A DNA stretch of 64,000 nucleotides from assembly GCA_054661495.1 (NCBI GenBank), contig BAAFSQ010000003.1, forward strand, positions 1 through 64,000, given 5' to 3'. Under the pieces are notes generated by a model. It saw only the letters and a program-made list of their open reading frames with translations, was not told the DNA's origin and searched no databases. This stretch comes from Zygophlyctis sp. KS116 (lineage: Eukaryota; Chytridiomycota). This document shows positions 23,747 to 37,867 of the stretch, piece after piece; position 1 is the stretch's first letter; every line of letters begins with the position of its first letter. The position numbers and the translations under genes were made by a program.

Positions 23747-24583
23747 ATGCAGAGAATTTCGGACTCAACCATTTCCCTTGGAAGCGACTATAACCAGCCA
23801 TATGCCTCTTCATACACTGCCATGACACGTGTAAAGACAGAGTACTCAAAGCCAGATATCGTCAAGAGTAGTGGGAAATCTGATATTTTTCATCAGTCTC
23901 CAATCGCAGAGTCTGAAAAGAAATCATACCTTGATCGGAATGCATCTACAATATTTTCTAGTGAGCCAATGCCTACTCAAAGACCAGCGAGAAAACGCTC
24001 TGGTTTTGAGTCTAATTCTGATATTTTCTATGACGCAAAGCCAGTAAATCATTATGAAGCAGCGCCATCAGCAGAAGTTTACTATCCATCAGGTCATGAT
24101 ACAATGAATGACTATGAAAAAGTAGAATCTAATAGGCTAGAGTCATTGGCTAATTTTGAAGAGCAATTTAATTTTGAGAAAAGAAGACAAATGCCACCTC
24201 AGCAATCCCATTCGGACATTTTCTCTCATAATGTAGAATCAGCTCCTTCAAGAGGGCGGCGGCATTATAATTCAAGTGGTTCGGCTACAGATATCTTTAA
24301 TGTTTTGAAAAAGGAAGAGATGCCAAGATCTAGAAGAGATGTCCCTCAAATGCCAGATTGGAAATCTGGAAGTTCTTTTTCTAATCTTTTTGGTGGCTCT
24401 GCAGAGTCTATAATGAGTGATAAATCTTATACAAGGCAAAATAGAAATCGTATGGAGCCTTCAATTCTTTCAAGACCTTCAGGTCTATCTTCAGAAGATT
24501 TAAATCGTGATAAGGTTGCCCCAAAAGGACGGCCAACTTATGAAAGATCTCAAGATCAATTTAAATCTCAGATTTGGTTTTGA
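23747..24583 (+). CDS. Disordered protein with repeated SDIF motifs, 278 residues
   Basis: A single exon, polar and low in hydrophobic residues, so probably mostly disordered. A short element recurs: SDIF at residues 45-48, STIF at 67-70, SDIF at 91-94 and 156-159, TDIF at 181-184, and SNLF near 213. Each is preceded by Ser/Gly/Asn-rich sequence and often followed by an acidic or aromatic residue. Such spaced short motifs are typical of multivalent binding to a repeating partner (for example a lattice such as microtubules), but the partner is unknown. The stop is TGA. I recognise no family. Confidence 0.8.
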   Translation: MQRISDSTISLGSDYNQPYASSYTAMTRVKTEYSKPDIVKSSGKSDIFHQSPIAESEKKSYLDRNASTIFSSEPMPTQRPARKRSGFESNSDIFYDAKPVNHYEAAPSAEVYYPSGHDTMNDYEKVESNRLESLANFEEQFNFEKRRQMPPQQSHSDIFSHNVESAPSRGRRHYNSSGSATDIFNVLKKEEMPRSRRDVPQMPDWKSGSSFSNLFGGSAESIMSDKSYTRQNRNRMEPSILSRPSGLSSEDLNRDKVAPKGRPTYERSQDQFKSQIWF

Positions 24584-24637
24584 TTCATTTGCTCTAAATT
24601 AATGTCAAAAAAGCATTAGTAAATTAAAATGGTTTTC

Positions 24638-27600
24638 TTATCCCAATGTAAAGTTTTTGAGTTGGATTTTTGGTTGTGTGGCACGAGACGCTGGAGCTGA
24701 TCCGCCTACTGTTCCACGATTAGTTTCTTGAGCACTTGAAATGCTTTTAATAGTTTTTTCCAACTTTGCCTTTAGATCGGGAGGTATTCTATAGATTAAA
24801 GTTTTAAATGACTCTTGGTATCGGCTAAGAAGGGATAAAAGGGTCTGGGATAAGCACATATAAATCTGTCGATCACCCATAGAATTGAAACTGGGGATTG
24901 ATGTTCCTTCAGGAAGATCATCAAATAGATCTAGAAAAGTAAGAATGAAAACCATCAGTAAATACTCCTCTAAAGAATTAAATTAAGTAAACGTACGCTT
25001 TTGAGTGTCTTCAAGGAGATGAAGCAATGTTGTAAATACTTTTATACATTCCTCAAATAAGGAAATATCGCCTTCTCCAGATTTTACGCCTTTTCCAATC
25101 TTTACAGCAGTGTCCAAAAATTCGGGAAGGAGTAGTCTACAGCAGCTTGAGCCGGCAGACACAATATCAGAGTCACTATTATTTGATATGCTGCAGATAC
25201 TTTTAATACATTGGACAGAGATAGCTTTAATCTATAGAATTAAATTTCAATCATCAAACCTCTGGAAATTTTAAATTCATTGATTTTAGAAGGATTCTGC
25301 ATAGTTTTTCCTGAGTTTCAACCGTGAAGGCTTCTTTAGGCGTAGTAGTGTACAGAATAGTTACTGCCAGCAAATTATTTTTGATATGGACGACATTCAT
25401 GCTATTGTCTGATCTATGTGTTTATAAAATAATGCATACAAAATTAAGTCATCGAGAACCTCAATAAGACTAATGGCCGATAAATTAAGAGCTTGAGGTG
25501 CGTCTGCATTATCCAGATAATGATTTTTCTTATGCGTATCTAGACAGTTTTTCAAGTTCATAAGAACCTTTGGGGCTACCAAGACGCTAAATTTTTCATT
25601 CATCAAAATCGCTAAAATAAGTATTAAAGCTGAAAATACCAATGTATACGACCAAAGCTAAAGGAAACAACTGCGCCGAATAGACACGTGCAACATTTTC
25701 AGATGTAATTAATGTTGTAAGCGCCAACAGTGCATTGGAAAGAAGTTCTGATGTATCCTTGTTGATATCATGAATACAATATACTAGTTATAAATATCTA
25801 AAAATATACAGGCTGAAGTCGCGTTGTTTACAAAACCCGGAACATAATATAGGAAAACATTGAAAAGAACTTTGATAATTTTGTATAAATTGCTGGAAGA
25901 TTGTATAACGATCATCGCCCCTTCATCTTGGGTATTAATATCTGAACAACTGAAGTCTTGATCTACAAAGTATGAATCTGGAAAGGTCGATATAACCTGG
26001 TTGATAATTTGCATAACCATCAATTGAACTTTAATTCCCTCAGTCTGCATTAAACGGTCCATCACAGTCATTGTTTCCATAAAGATATCCTGTTTCCATT
26101 AGTATAAAATTGTTTTACCTTTGGAATCATCTGCGGGCCCTTTGAAATTTTGTTCAGCAAATTCTGAATGCATTTCAAGCATGAAACAAGACGAGCTAAT
26201 GTTTCCTTTGATTTTTCATCAGAATAATGACCAGACTTTGAAGAGGAGTACGATCCAGCGGCACCAATGTTTGATATGGACTCCATGCAGAGCCCATATA
26301 ATAGATAAAATATCTTGGATTCGTTCACAACTTCGGATGCATTCTTTTCTAAACCTATAGTATAATCTATATCCTTCCTTTGGAGCATTAGAGTCGTCAA
26401 AGCTTCAATAATAATTGTCCATGAATTTTTATAGTACTTCGACATAAATTCTGAAATAATCTTACAGGTAGAACTATCTGCTTTACAGATGCAACATAAA
26501 CATCCATTTTTTTGGAAATAGTTTGATCGGTCCCAAGAAAATCAGTTAAATCCGTTTCCAGGTTGAGTCTTGCGTACTCATATAGAATTGAGGTCCAAGA
26601 TTTCGCCAAAATCGGAAGATTCCTATCTCTTTACTTGAAAGAAAAATTACGGCTCAATGATTGTTTGAAGTTCTGGGAATGTTTGAACGGATAAATACAA
26701 CTCTGCGAACGAAGAAAGAATAGCAACTTTACAAATAAGATTACCGTTGGAAACATTTTTGGACAAATCTACAAAAAATTAAAAATATTAAATTACCTTT
26801 ACATGATATCAAAAGATTATTGATCAATTTTAAAAGTCGGGAAAATGTTGAAATATCTCTATGAATCCCACTACCAATGTAGTGCGCACATACACGACTA
26901 GTAGCAGCAATCAATTCTGGGCCATTTCCATCGTCGAAAGCAGGTGCTAGAGCGGATATTATCTGCGCTTGATACTGCTCAAGTAGCAAATGTCCTTCCA
27001 AATCAGGGTCGAGAACTGGAGAGTATTTCTCAAATTAACTGAAATAAACCTACCTCCAAAATATCTTTAAGCAGAAGAAGACCTTCTAGTTTCAGTTCAT
27101 ACAAATTAGAAGTAATTGTACCAAATGAAACACGTATTAGATCCACAAGTTTGAATAGTAAAAAGTCCGGCATTGTACCTTGTGATATCCCCGCCTCGTA
27201 AGCTTTTCGTGCTAATTTTAAATCATGATCCTCTGGTTTCTGGGATATTTCCAAGATTTTGCGAATACAGAAAATTGCAAATATTTGTGTTTTCCATTTC
27301 GGTAGCAAGCAAAACCCTTTCACAACCAAACCAGCAGTAGGACCATTTGGAGGTTTACTTATTTCATCAGATGATTCTGTTGGAAGGTCTTCTTCAACAG
27401 ACAGTCTTCTTAGCCCCAGAGATTGATTTTCGTTTATTTTTGATGATTCCCCCTTCGTCAAAACATTCTGGCACAAATCTAACCAGGTTGAAGGAGAATC
27501 AGGTCCTGATGCTTTTAAAAGATTCATCAAAATATCTTTAATTTCATCTTGAATCGAAATGTCTGTCTCTCGATCCAATAGTCCGAATAGCTGCTCTTCT

Positions 27601-30600
27601 AGCCGCCCTTCCTTAGCCGCATTCATTACTAAACCGGTATTTCTTTGGGTTAGTTGGTATAAACAATGAACGACAGCCTTTCGAAGCACATTTACCTGGG
27701 AATTATATTCGAGCATTAGCTGGCTCTGAAAAAATGGGACCAAAGATTCAACATGCACTAGTTTCGGATCAAATGTGATAAATTGCTGGACGCACCCAAT
27801 AGCTTCCGAGATGGTCAATGGATTTTCGTCACTCTTAAGTTGTTCATACATAGTATATAAAAGGTCTCGAATCTTTGTAGAAGCTTGCAACTCCGGTCCC
27901 AGTACACAAACAAGAGCTTGTAATATTCTACCAAAAGCTGGAAAGACTTCTGTGTTTCTATCAAAGCTATCAGAATTAGCTGAAATAGAGGTTTCTCCGT
28001 GAGTTTCTGACATGAAAAGTTTAGTTATCAAAGTGAGAGTCGAATGCACATATTGATTAAACATCAGTCCAGCGCTCTCTATTGTGAGCCATATTGAATG
28101 AAGAGCCCATGTGTGAACTAAACAATGAGAATCACTCGACAAAGAATGCAAAATGCTGATGACGTTTTTCAAATTAGGTCCGGAAGCAATTCCACCCACA
28201 TAGCTGCTAATTGTACCCAACGCCAAACAACTTCCAGCACGAACAAAAGGTTCCCGATTATCGACTATTTGATCGATTAGAGATTGAATGATTAAGTTCC
28301 CAAAAGAAACATTATTTGCGACCCTAACTAGTCTAGCAAGTACTTCACAGGCTGCCACTCTCAAGACAGTTTCCTTTTGACCAAGAAACTTTTCAACCAA
28401 ATTCTTGACCAGATTAAGGGATTTATCACTTGATATGGTTCCTTTCTTCATCATAGCATACTTCAAAGCGCCGATTAAAGCAACACAAGAATTAAGCCGG
28501 AGAGAATACATCCTATTCTCGGTTACAAGCGGACCCCCCGGGAAATGTGCATAACGAAGAATTTTTTCGAGTATAGATTCTTGCATTTCCACCGGCTGCA
28601 AAGGAAAAAGGATTGAAAAAAGTTCAATCGCAGAATCACTCAGCAATACAGATGGCTGGTGAGGAAGAGGCTTTCTAATATCTCTACTTAAAAACAAATG
28701 AGCCGGGTCATTTTGTAGAGCTTCAAATCTACTACCAGACGTCTAAAGTTTAAAGATTTCAAATTTACCAAAGAATCTAAATATCCCAAATCTAAATCTG
28801 TAGCTATACTCCTCCCGATTCCACGATCTTCAGCCAATGATTTAGAGGCCACAGAAAAACTTAATCCACTAATCAGAGTTGTCTCAATCGCGACTTCCAT
28901 GGGAGCAGTTTTATCATGAGGGTTATGCACTGATGCCATATATCGATCCATTCGCTCTGGGTCAGGTAAAAACTGCTCAATTAAGAATTTGAGTAACTGA
29001 GGAGCAACAAATTCGTAATGTGCGGGATTGATAGCACTATAACACTGAATTATGCGTGTTTTTATCAATGCTTCCCGATTGACCAAGTCCATTCTAAACG
29101 CATCAGTTGGTACGGTTAATTTTGACTGTATTGAAGCCGTGGTATAAGATACAGGGAACGTTGCCAAAGTTGCCATCATATTGTTTAAAAGTACTACTAC
29201 TCTCTTTGCGACATCTGCAGTAACAAGTTCACCATTGAACGAAAGAAAGGAGTAGAGCGCAGAAAGGGCAGAATACCTGCTAATTAATAAAGAATTCCAT
29301 TCTATTTCCGTTCGAGACGATGATTCCTTTAAATTTGGTTTAGGAAAACTCGATTTCCAAATTAATAGAAGCTGAGAAAGATGCACATTAACAAAATCAG
29401 TACCTAATGTCATCAAAGCCCCGATCAATGACCAAGCTACAAGACTCTGCGCAGCTCCTAGAGCAGACTCTTTGTTTGTCGTAGCGCTCTTGACTAATTG
29501 TGTAGATATTCCGAATACAAGTGCAGCAGATTCAAAAGACACAAAGAGCGGTCTTTTCGGAATAACACAGACCAAGGAAGCCAAAGCATTTCCATAATTG
29601 ATAATTCTATTTAAATTTTCAATCCTATCAATCTGACTAGGCCCAGAATCTCTCTGAAGCAACGTGGCAGCCTTGTTAATCAATCTCATTAATTGATCTG
29701 GTAATGCAATACAAAGACATCGCAAACACCACGACAAGGAAAGATTTACAGATTGAGAAGGATGAGCCAGCAAAATTGCCAATGGATCAATTGCAATATC
29801 TACTATTGAAGAAGCTGCAGGCCCTAAATCTGTCAATAGTGCCCCAATTTCATCAATCACAAATCCCAATTGCAAATCTGATGGCGCAACCTCTTGTACA
29901 CTGACCGCAGGCCATCTTCTTACCCAAGAATTAACAAGTTCCTTTACAGCACCAATCTGTCCTAGTTCTGAAAGATGTTTTCCTAGAGAGTCCCGCAACA
30001 GAAATCTACATGCTGCAACCGTAAAAGCAGAGTCATTTTTATTAGAATTAAGTTTTGTAAGACTTAATAAACTAATAATCTTATTTACAATGACCCCATA
30101 TGACTGTTCCAAAAAGCTAATATCAAAATTACGTAAAAGAAACGCAAAAGCTTCAAAAAGCGCGACTTTAACATCTTTAGCTCCTGTTTTTCCAAATAAA
30201 TTTGACAAAACACTAAACATTTCATCTACCGACAATATTGACTTGTCTAAATACTCTTGAACTGGAGAAGAGGTAGTAGGACCAGAAAAAAATGGTAATT
30301 TCAATCCTTTACTTTCCTTTATAGCAGGCTGATTTCTTTGAGAAATTGATAAAATAAAACCCATAACTTTTGCCAATTCCCTTCTTATTTCTGAATCTGC
30401 CCCTTCTAAAGGTTTTAAAAAAAGACCTAGAGTATATTCATACTCATCAAATTTTAGAGGAGGAGTAGCCTCTGTAAACCTATAAATAGCTTCATACAAC
30501 TTTTAAAATTATAAAAAAAATATATACTCTTGCCGCAGAAATCTTTATACACGGATATTTATCTGATAATCCATATTTTGCAAATTTAAACAAATCCTTT

Positions 30601-31127
30601 AGCATAACATCAGTCACACCCTTCCCTGCTCCTTTTATAGAATTTGTAAGAGCCTTTAAAGCCTCTACTCTAGTAGACAAATCCAAATCCTTGACGCCTT
30701 TAAGTATTTTTACGAGTAAATTTATAGTTTCTGGAAATAAAGATAATAATTTTGACCCATGATGACAAGTCATACAACCTATTGTATGTACTAGAGCCAA
30801 TTTAACCTGAGCATCCTTACTAGAAACTCCATTTAATTGATTTTGTAACCAAACAAAAGAATCAAATAAACTCCTTGGATCTCCTTGTTTATAAATAAGA
30901 ACCAGACAACGAGCCAATACTTTTCTAGAAGCATAATTTGGCCTTGGTTCAGCGATATGAAAATTCAATAATACTTTTTCCAAGTCTGACTGATACGGTT
31001 TGAGAATGTGATTTGGAGTTTTCTCTAAATCTTTTTCTAAATTTGACAAGTATTGAAAGAGAAACATTTCTTTTTTTTCTAGACTTTCATTTGGATTATT
31101 TAAAACTCTCTCGTCAAAGGAAAACAT
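24638..31127 (-). CDS. HEATR5: HEAT repeat protein 5 / LAA1-like AP-1 accessory factor
   Basis: A giant HEAT-repeat scaffold that works with the AP-1 clathrin adaptor at the trans-Golgi and endosomes. There are about a dozen exons; well-placed introns include one after YLDSL (about 28744-28769, 26 nt), one near 30492-30520 and a 25-nt one near 27030. The predicted length is about 2050 residues, matching human HEATR5B. The clearest signature is DPDLEGHLLLEQYQAQII with IGSGIHRDI (about 26850-27010), nearly as in animals. The N-terminus has RKVLARCLVLIYKQGDPRSL and SLFPETINLLVKIL. The 3' quarter (24638-26600) is cut into short exons whose junctions I did not all fix. Confidence 0.9.
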
Positions 31128-31351
31128 TTAAAAATCCGAAATTTTTAGAATTTTAAAATTGAACGCAAACAGAAAAAGTATTTTCTTTGTACGCGTTTAC
31201 TCTACACTGGTAACCTAGTGTAGGTCGTATAGTCTAGTCGTATACTCTACACTAGGTTACAAGTATCGCGTATAGTCGTATTGTGTGGTACTTAGTAGGC
31301 GTACCTTAGTAAGTAGGTCCAGTAATCTCCAGTAATAAATGCCTAGGGATA
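31128..31351. other. Repeat-rich intergenic region between HEATR5 and the ankyrin gene
   Basis: A divergent interval of 224 nt. Between 31190 and 31335 it has short direct and inverted repeats built from GTA/TAC words: TACTCTACACT at 31198-31208 and 31243-31253, and GTCGTAT at 31224, 31237 and 31275. CCAGTAAT occurs twice near 31320-31335, and ACGCGT lies near 31193. No reading frame or RNA gene is recognised. Confidence 0.6.
31210..31260. repeat. 14-bp perfect inverted repeat with 23-nt spacer
   Basis: GTAACCTAGTGTAG (31210-31223) faces CTACACTAGGTTAC (31247-31260). Transcribed, it would form a 14-bp stem with a 23-nt loop. It is not a tRNA, and no target-site duplication or transposase is present. 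Confidence 0.7.
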
Positions 31352-32167
31352 ATGGAGTTGCCGCTAGATCTTATTATTCATATTGTGGAATGGACAAGTA
31401 TGCTGGATGCTCTCCAGTTTTGTAATGCATTAGGAATATCTACTAGTGTAGCATATCAGTATTCATGCCCATGGAATTTTCTATTAAACCATCCAACCGA
31501 AAAGGACTGTCGGGCTTTAGATTTCTATTATACTCTGTTTGAGAGGGAAAAGATCAAGGATAATTTTAGATTTCTCTTTAAGAATAAGAGATTTAATCTG
31601 GTATTTACTCTCGCACAAAGGTTGAGGATATCAGTGGTTTTGCAGTGTGTAAATGTAGTGGAATTGATTTTAAAGAACAAGGAAATTTATGATTTAAATT
31701 CAGATTTTGTGTATTGTACTCTACCAGAAATTATAAAAATATTCTTGGCGGATTCTAGATATAATCCTTGTAATAATGATTTAAAAATGGCTATTAGAAA
31801 TGGAAATTTACAAGCTTTAGAATTGCTTTTAAGAGATGGTAGAGTAGATCCGTCAGATCAGGATAATCAGGCAGTGATTTTAGCTTCGGAAACTGGAAAT
31901 TTACAAGGTTTAGAATTATTATTAAGAGATAAAAGAGTCGATCCGTCAGATCAGGCAAATGAAGCTATTATACAGGCTTCTACTAGAGGGCATTTACAGG
32001 TTGTAGAATTACTTTTAAGAGATAAAAGAGTAAATCCTGCTTCGCGTCGTAATAGGGCAATCAATAGAGCATCAGATGCAGGTCATGGAGAGATTGTACA
32101 GCTACTATTATCGGATTCTAGAGTCTTGAAAAAGGGTAATAAATCAAGGTTGGCCGCTAAAAAGTAA
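31352..32167 (+). CDS. Ankyrin-repeat protein with F-box-like N-terminus (copy 1)
   Basis: A single exon of 271 residues. The first 45 residues (ELPLDLIIHIVEWTSMLDALQFC) resemble a divergent F-box helix bundle. The C-terminal half has four to five ankyrin-type repeats of about 32 residues with the pattern LLLRDxRVDPSDQxNxAI. This subtype is frequent in amoebae, giant viruses and some early-branching fungi. It is related to the gene at 42768 by its N-terminus as well as its repeats. Proteins of this layout can act as ubiquitin-ligase adaptors or effectors; neither role is shown here. An ATG in another frame at 31338 was ignored. Confidence 0.85.
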   Translation: MELPLDLIIHIVEWTSMLDALQFCNALGISTSVAYQYSCPWNFLLNHPTEKDCRALDFYYTLFEREKIKDNFRFLFKNKRFNLVFTLAQRLRISVVLQCVNVVELILKNKEIYDLNSDFVYCTLPEIIKIFLADSRYNPCNNDLKMAIRNGNLQALELLLRDGRVDPSDQDNQAVILASETGNLQGLELLLRDKRVDPSDQANEAIIQASTRGHLQVVELLLRDKRVNPASRRNRAINRASDAGHGEIVQLLLSDSRVLKKGNKSRLAAKK

Positions 32168-32328
32168 ATTTTTAAGAGTTTTATAAATACAAATTATATA
32201 AACAGCTATTCCATCTTGTATTTATATCTTGTTCTTTTCGGTTCCATTTCAAGCAAGAAATCCTGAACAGCCAAATTTATAACGTGATCAAAGCAAGGAA
32301 GGCTGTGGTTACTGGGGGGTTCGATTGT

Positions 32329-34402
<2,074 letters not shown>

Positions 34403-34414
34403 GGCGTTTTCATT

Positions 34415-37400
34415 ATGTTTTCATCACGTCCGCTCAATGGAATTGTTGCATCATCTACTGGATGTTCCAACAGAGAGGAAATACAGAGTTTAGTATCAGC
34501 GCTCGGGGGGTAAAGCAATAATTAGTAAATATAAGAATATATTCACCACATTTAACGACACAAGTTACGCTCTTGATTGCAGAAGCCGTTGGCTCTGAAA
34601 AGTTTAAAGTTGCGAAACAGTTGGGCATTCCGATTGTAAAATCCACACTATTAAAGTTTCTAAGGTCAAAACAATTCACTATTGAGGAATTTCAAGCGGT
34701 ATATTCCATAATTTCATGTATCAGTCACTAAAGGAATATTCATTAAAATCGTGTACTGGACTAAATATATGTGTGACGGGATTTGATTCTTGTGAAAGGA
34801 AACAAATCGAAAATAATGTAACAGAGCTCGGAGGAACTTTTGTATTGGATTTCTCAAGGAACTGTACACATTTGATTGCGAAATCAGCAGTCGGGGCAAA
34901 GGTTGATCATGCTTTTGACTGGGATATTCCTGTTGTAAAGTATGAATGGATTCAAAAAATGTACAAAGATAATGGTAGTAAAGTTAAAGTTTATCTATAT
35001 AGAATGGTGTCCGATAGATGGATTTCTGTTTAAAAAGGATTCTGATGACATGAATGGAAATGATTGCTTTTTGGATGCATGTGTCTTATACTTGCCTCAA
35101 AGTCTAGATAATTCACTTGTTCCAAAAATTAAAAAAATTATAAGAGGTGCTGGTGGAACTTGTGTTGGGGAAATGGATGGGTTTGTAACTCATGTAATTG
35201 TGGCTACTGCAAAGTATTTTTTACACTCTTATGATATACAGAGAGTTGAATAGCTTTAATGGATGTCGCCCAAAGATTCCAATAGTATTATATACTTGGT
35301 TGGATGAATGTATTGATCGGAAAATGTTGGTTCCATTAGGAAATCATGTAGTTGGAGAGACTGGGTCTTCAATTTTTAAGGTGGATAGGATCATTAGCGC
35401 ACTATCATGTAATTATGAGGTTGAAAAGTCTGAACCAATCAAAAAAAGTCTGGAAAATGATGGATGTGATCAAAATATTTCTTTTGAATCTGCTAATTTC
35501 CCGCGTGCTACAATATCTTATGGCTCTAGTTTCAATTCACAGCCTACAAAGAGAATCAAGGTGAACAGGTCTAAAAGTGTCATAAAATCTCTTATGGAAG
35601 AGGATCTTACCTTGCCTGAAATAGCAGTAAAAGATTCATGCCCTGAAACTTTCAAAAATCCTTGGATTAGAAGAACTGCATCATTTTCTAATTCTGAAGA
35701 ATTAAGTAAAAATGTAGAAAGGAGCTTTCCTATTGACAAGATCAAATGCTCCGAACCCCTACAAAATACTCATGAATCAAATGATTTGGATATCAGTAAT
35801 GTTTTCCATTTCGAAATTTTTAGTGGTAAATCGTTTACAAGCTCAGGTTTTTCGAAAAAGCAGGTATTGTTTGTGTGATATATTAAGTCCAAAGATCAAA
35901 ATTATCAAAAGAGAAATTATTAAGTTTGGGGGTGAATATTATGACTATATTTCTGCGGGTCATTCTACATTATTTTTCGTAATCATGCCTTTTGATAGGT
36001 ATTAATTTTTATTTTTATTAAATTAGTAAATCAACTTTTTCCAGTGATGAAAAGTTTGAAATGGTCTCCGACTTTTGGCTGGAACAATGTGCTCTGGTAT
36101 GATTAAATTTCATCACCAATCATAGAAAAATCAATGGTTTGAACCCGACGAAAGTTTATTATACCGACCTTTGCTTCTAAAAGAACCGATTCATTGTATA
36201 TCATAGTCAAGTTTCTCTTAAATTTTTAGATTTTAAGTCTTACAAATTCGGCATAACAGGCTTCAACAGCTTAGATCGTGAACATATCACTTCTTTAGTA
36301 AAGCTCGCCGGTATTTTTTTGATTTTTGAATGGAAGGTGCATCAATCACAGACGATTTTTGCCAAAAGAATACTCATCTACTTTGCATGGATCAAAGCAA
36401 TCCTTCATTAAAAATTCAAAAAGCCCAAGAATGGAAAATCCCAATTGTAGACCCGAGATGGTTGTTTAATGAAATCGAAAAGGTAGATTGATTGACCTTT
36501 AATTTTGAAGCGGCGAAACATTCCGAACCTATCAAAAGGGCCAAGAACCTCTGGTAAATTTGGATTTGGCTCTGCAGGTACTTTAAAAAATCTAAAAGAT
36601 TTTAGCCCCACTAATTTTCGGCACACCAACTGAAGATGTAAGCACACCTCTCACGTCGAATATAGTCCATGATCCAATTACTGATTGCAATATTAAAGAT
36701 ATACCATCTTCAAATACTCGGAAAATTCAAAATATGTCCTTTGAATCACTGGACAGAAATCAAGATAACTTAAAGAATAAAGAAAATCAAAAGTCTAACG
36801 TTGAAACTTCAGATTCAACCACTGTCAACAATGGATCAGACAATACTGACTTGGACGAATGGCTCACGAATGCATTCCAAAAGCATTTAGAAAAGGTTTT
36901 TTCAAATATGCTTACTATAGACCAATAAAAGAAACCCGAAAGTAAGGCCGAATGTTGTACGGAATCCTGTAATTCTGCAAGCGGCCCCAATACGCTCTTG
37001 TGAAAACAATTCAGATAATGCAAGCGTGATTTCGGTTGTATACGAAGACACAGAGGCAAATAATGAAAAGCAAAAATTACTTGATCACATACAATGCCGA
37101 AAAAGAATACGAGAATCGCAAAAGGATTGCGATTCAATTGAAGATGAAAACTCCCGCCAAACCAGTATTCCATCCAATCAAAAAGTATTTTTGGCAACAG
37201 GGATACCATCAGCCCAGCGACCTTATGTGCGATCAGTGATTGAGCGGTTAGGCGGCAGATTTGTATTTGGTGACTGTTGGGATACTAATTGTACACATAT
37301 TATAATTGGAAGACCGAGTCGGACTGAAAAATGCCTCGCTGCATGTGCTTCAGGCACTTGGTTTTTAAAGATATCATACATTGAGGCATCTGATGCCGCA

Positions 37401-37806
37401 AATGAATTTGTAGATGAAAAAATTCATGAATGCCAAGAGACCGATTTCAAGTCTAAGGAAGAGCGGGAAACTATTCGTGCAGCGAGAAACTGGAGAAGTT
37501 TGATTTGCTCAAAAACAAAGGCTGGTATGATAAATCATTTGACTCTTAGGAAGTTTTGATGGCTGGAGCGTTTTGCTAATTCTGGATCGAACTAAAATGG
37601 AGGGGTTTTCCAGAGTTTTAAGGGCAGGCCAGGCGAAAATTGTTTTAAAAACGGATCCCAATATTAATTGGTCGAAAATAACACACTGTCTTTCAGAAAA
37701 ATCAATATTAGATAAAAATCAATCAATCACACGATTAGTGAAATCGCACAAAATAGATATCATAGAGCCAACATTCTTAGCAGAATACTTATTTTCTAGT
37801 AAATAA
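34415..37806 (+). CDS. TOPBP1: Multi-BRCT checkpoint and replication protein TOPBP1/Dpb11
   Basis: A scaffold that recruits initiation factors and activates ATR-type checkpoint kinase. Many exons; the first two introns (26 nt and about 26 nt) are certain, and those between 36000 and 36700 are approximate. The product is about 1050 residues. The N-terminal BRCT cluster includes TGLNICVTGFDSCERKQI and CTHLIAKSAVGAKVDHAFDW. A middle acidic/Ser-rich stretch follows, with further BRCT-like segments. The C-terminal pair aligns with TOPBP1 BRCT7-8: VFLATGIPSAQRPYV, then LGGRFVFGDCWDTNCTHIII, then SYIEASDAANEFV. The ATG lies only 12 nt after the DHX35 stop. Confidence 0.9.
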
Positions 37807-37867
37807 TAAATTCTGTTGAGCATCTGTTTATATTCGCGTCCGATTTTCTAATTCTACGACGTCAGCG

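Noticed and set aside
27347-30000. Plus-strand open frames inside HEATR5
   Set aside because: They lie opposite well-conserved HEATR5 exons and show no homology or codon signal.
31198-31281. tRNA or other structured RNA in the repeat-rich gap
   Set aside because: The inverted repeat gives one hairpin only. No cloverleaf, no A and B boxes and no anticodon arm could be drawn.
31198-31335. CRISPR-like array
   Set aside because: The repeats are short, irregular and differently spaced, in a eukaryotic genome with no cas genes.
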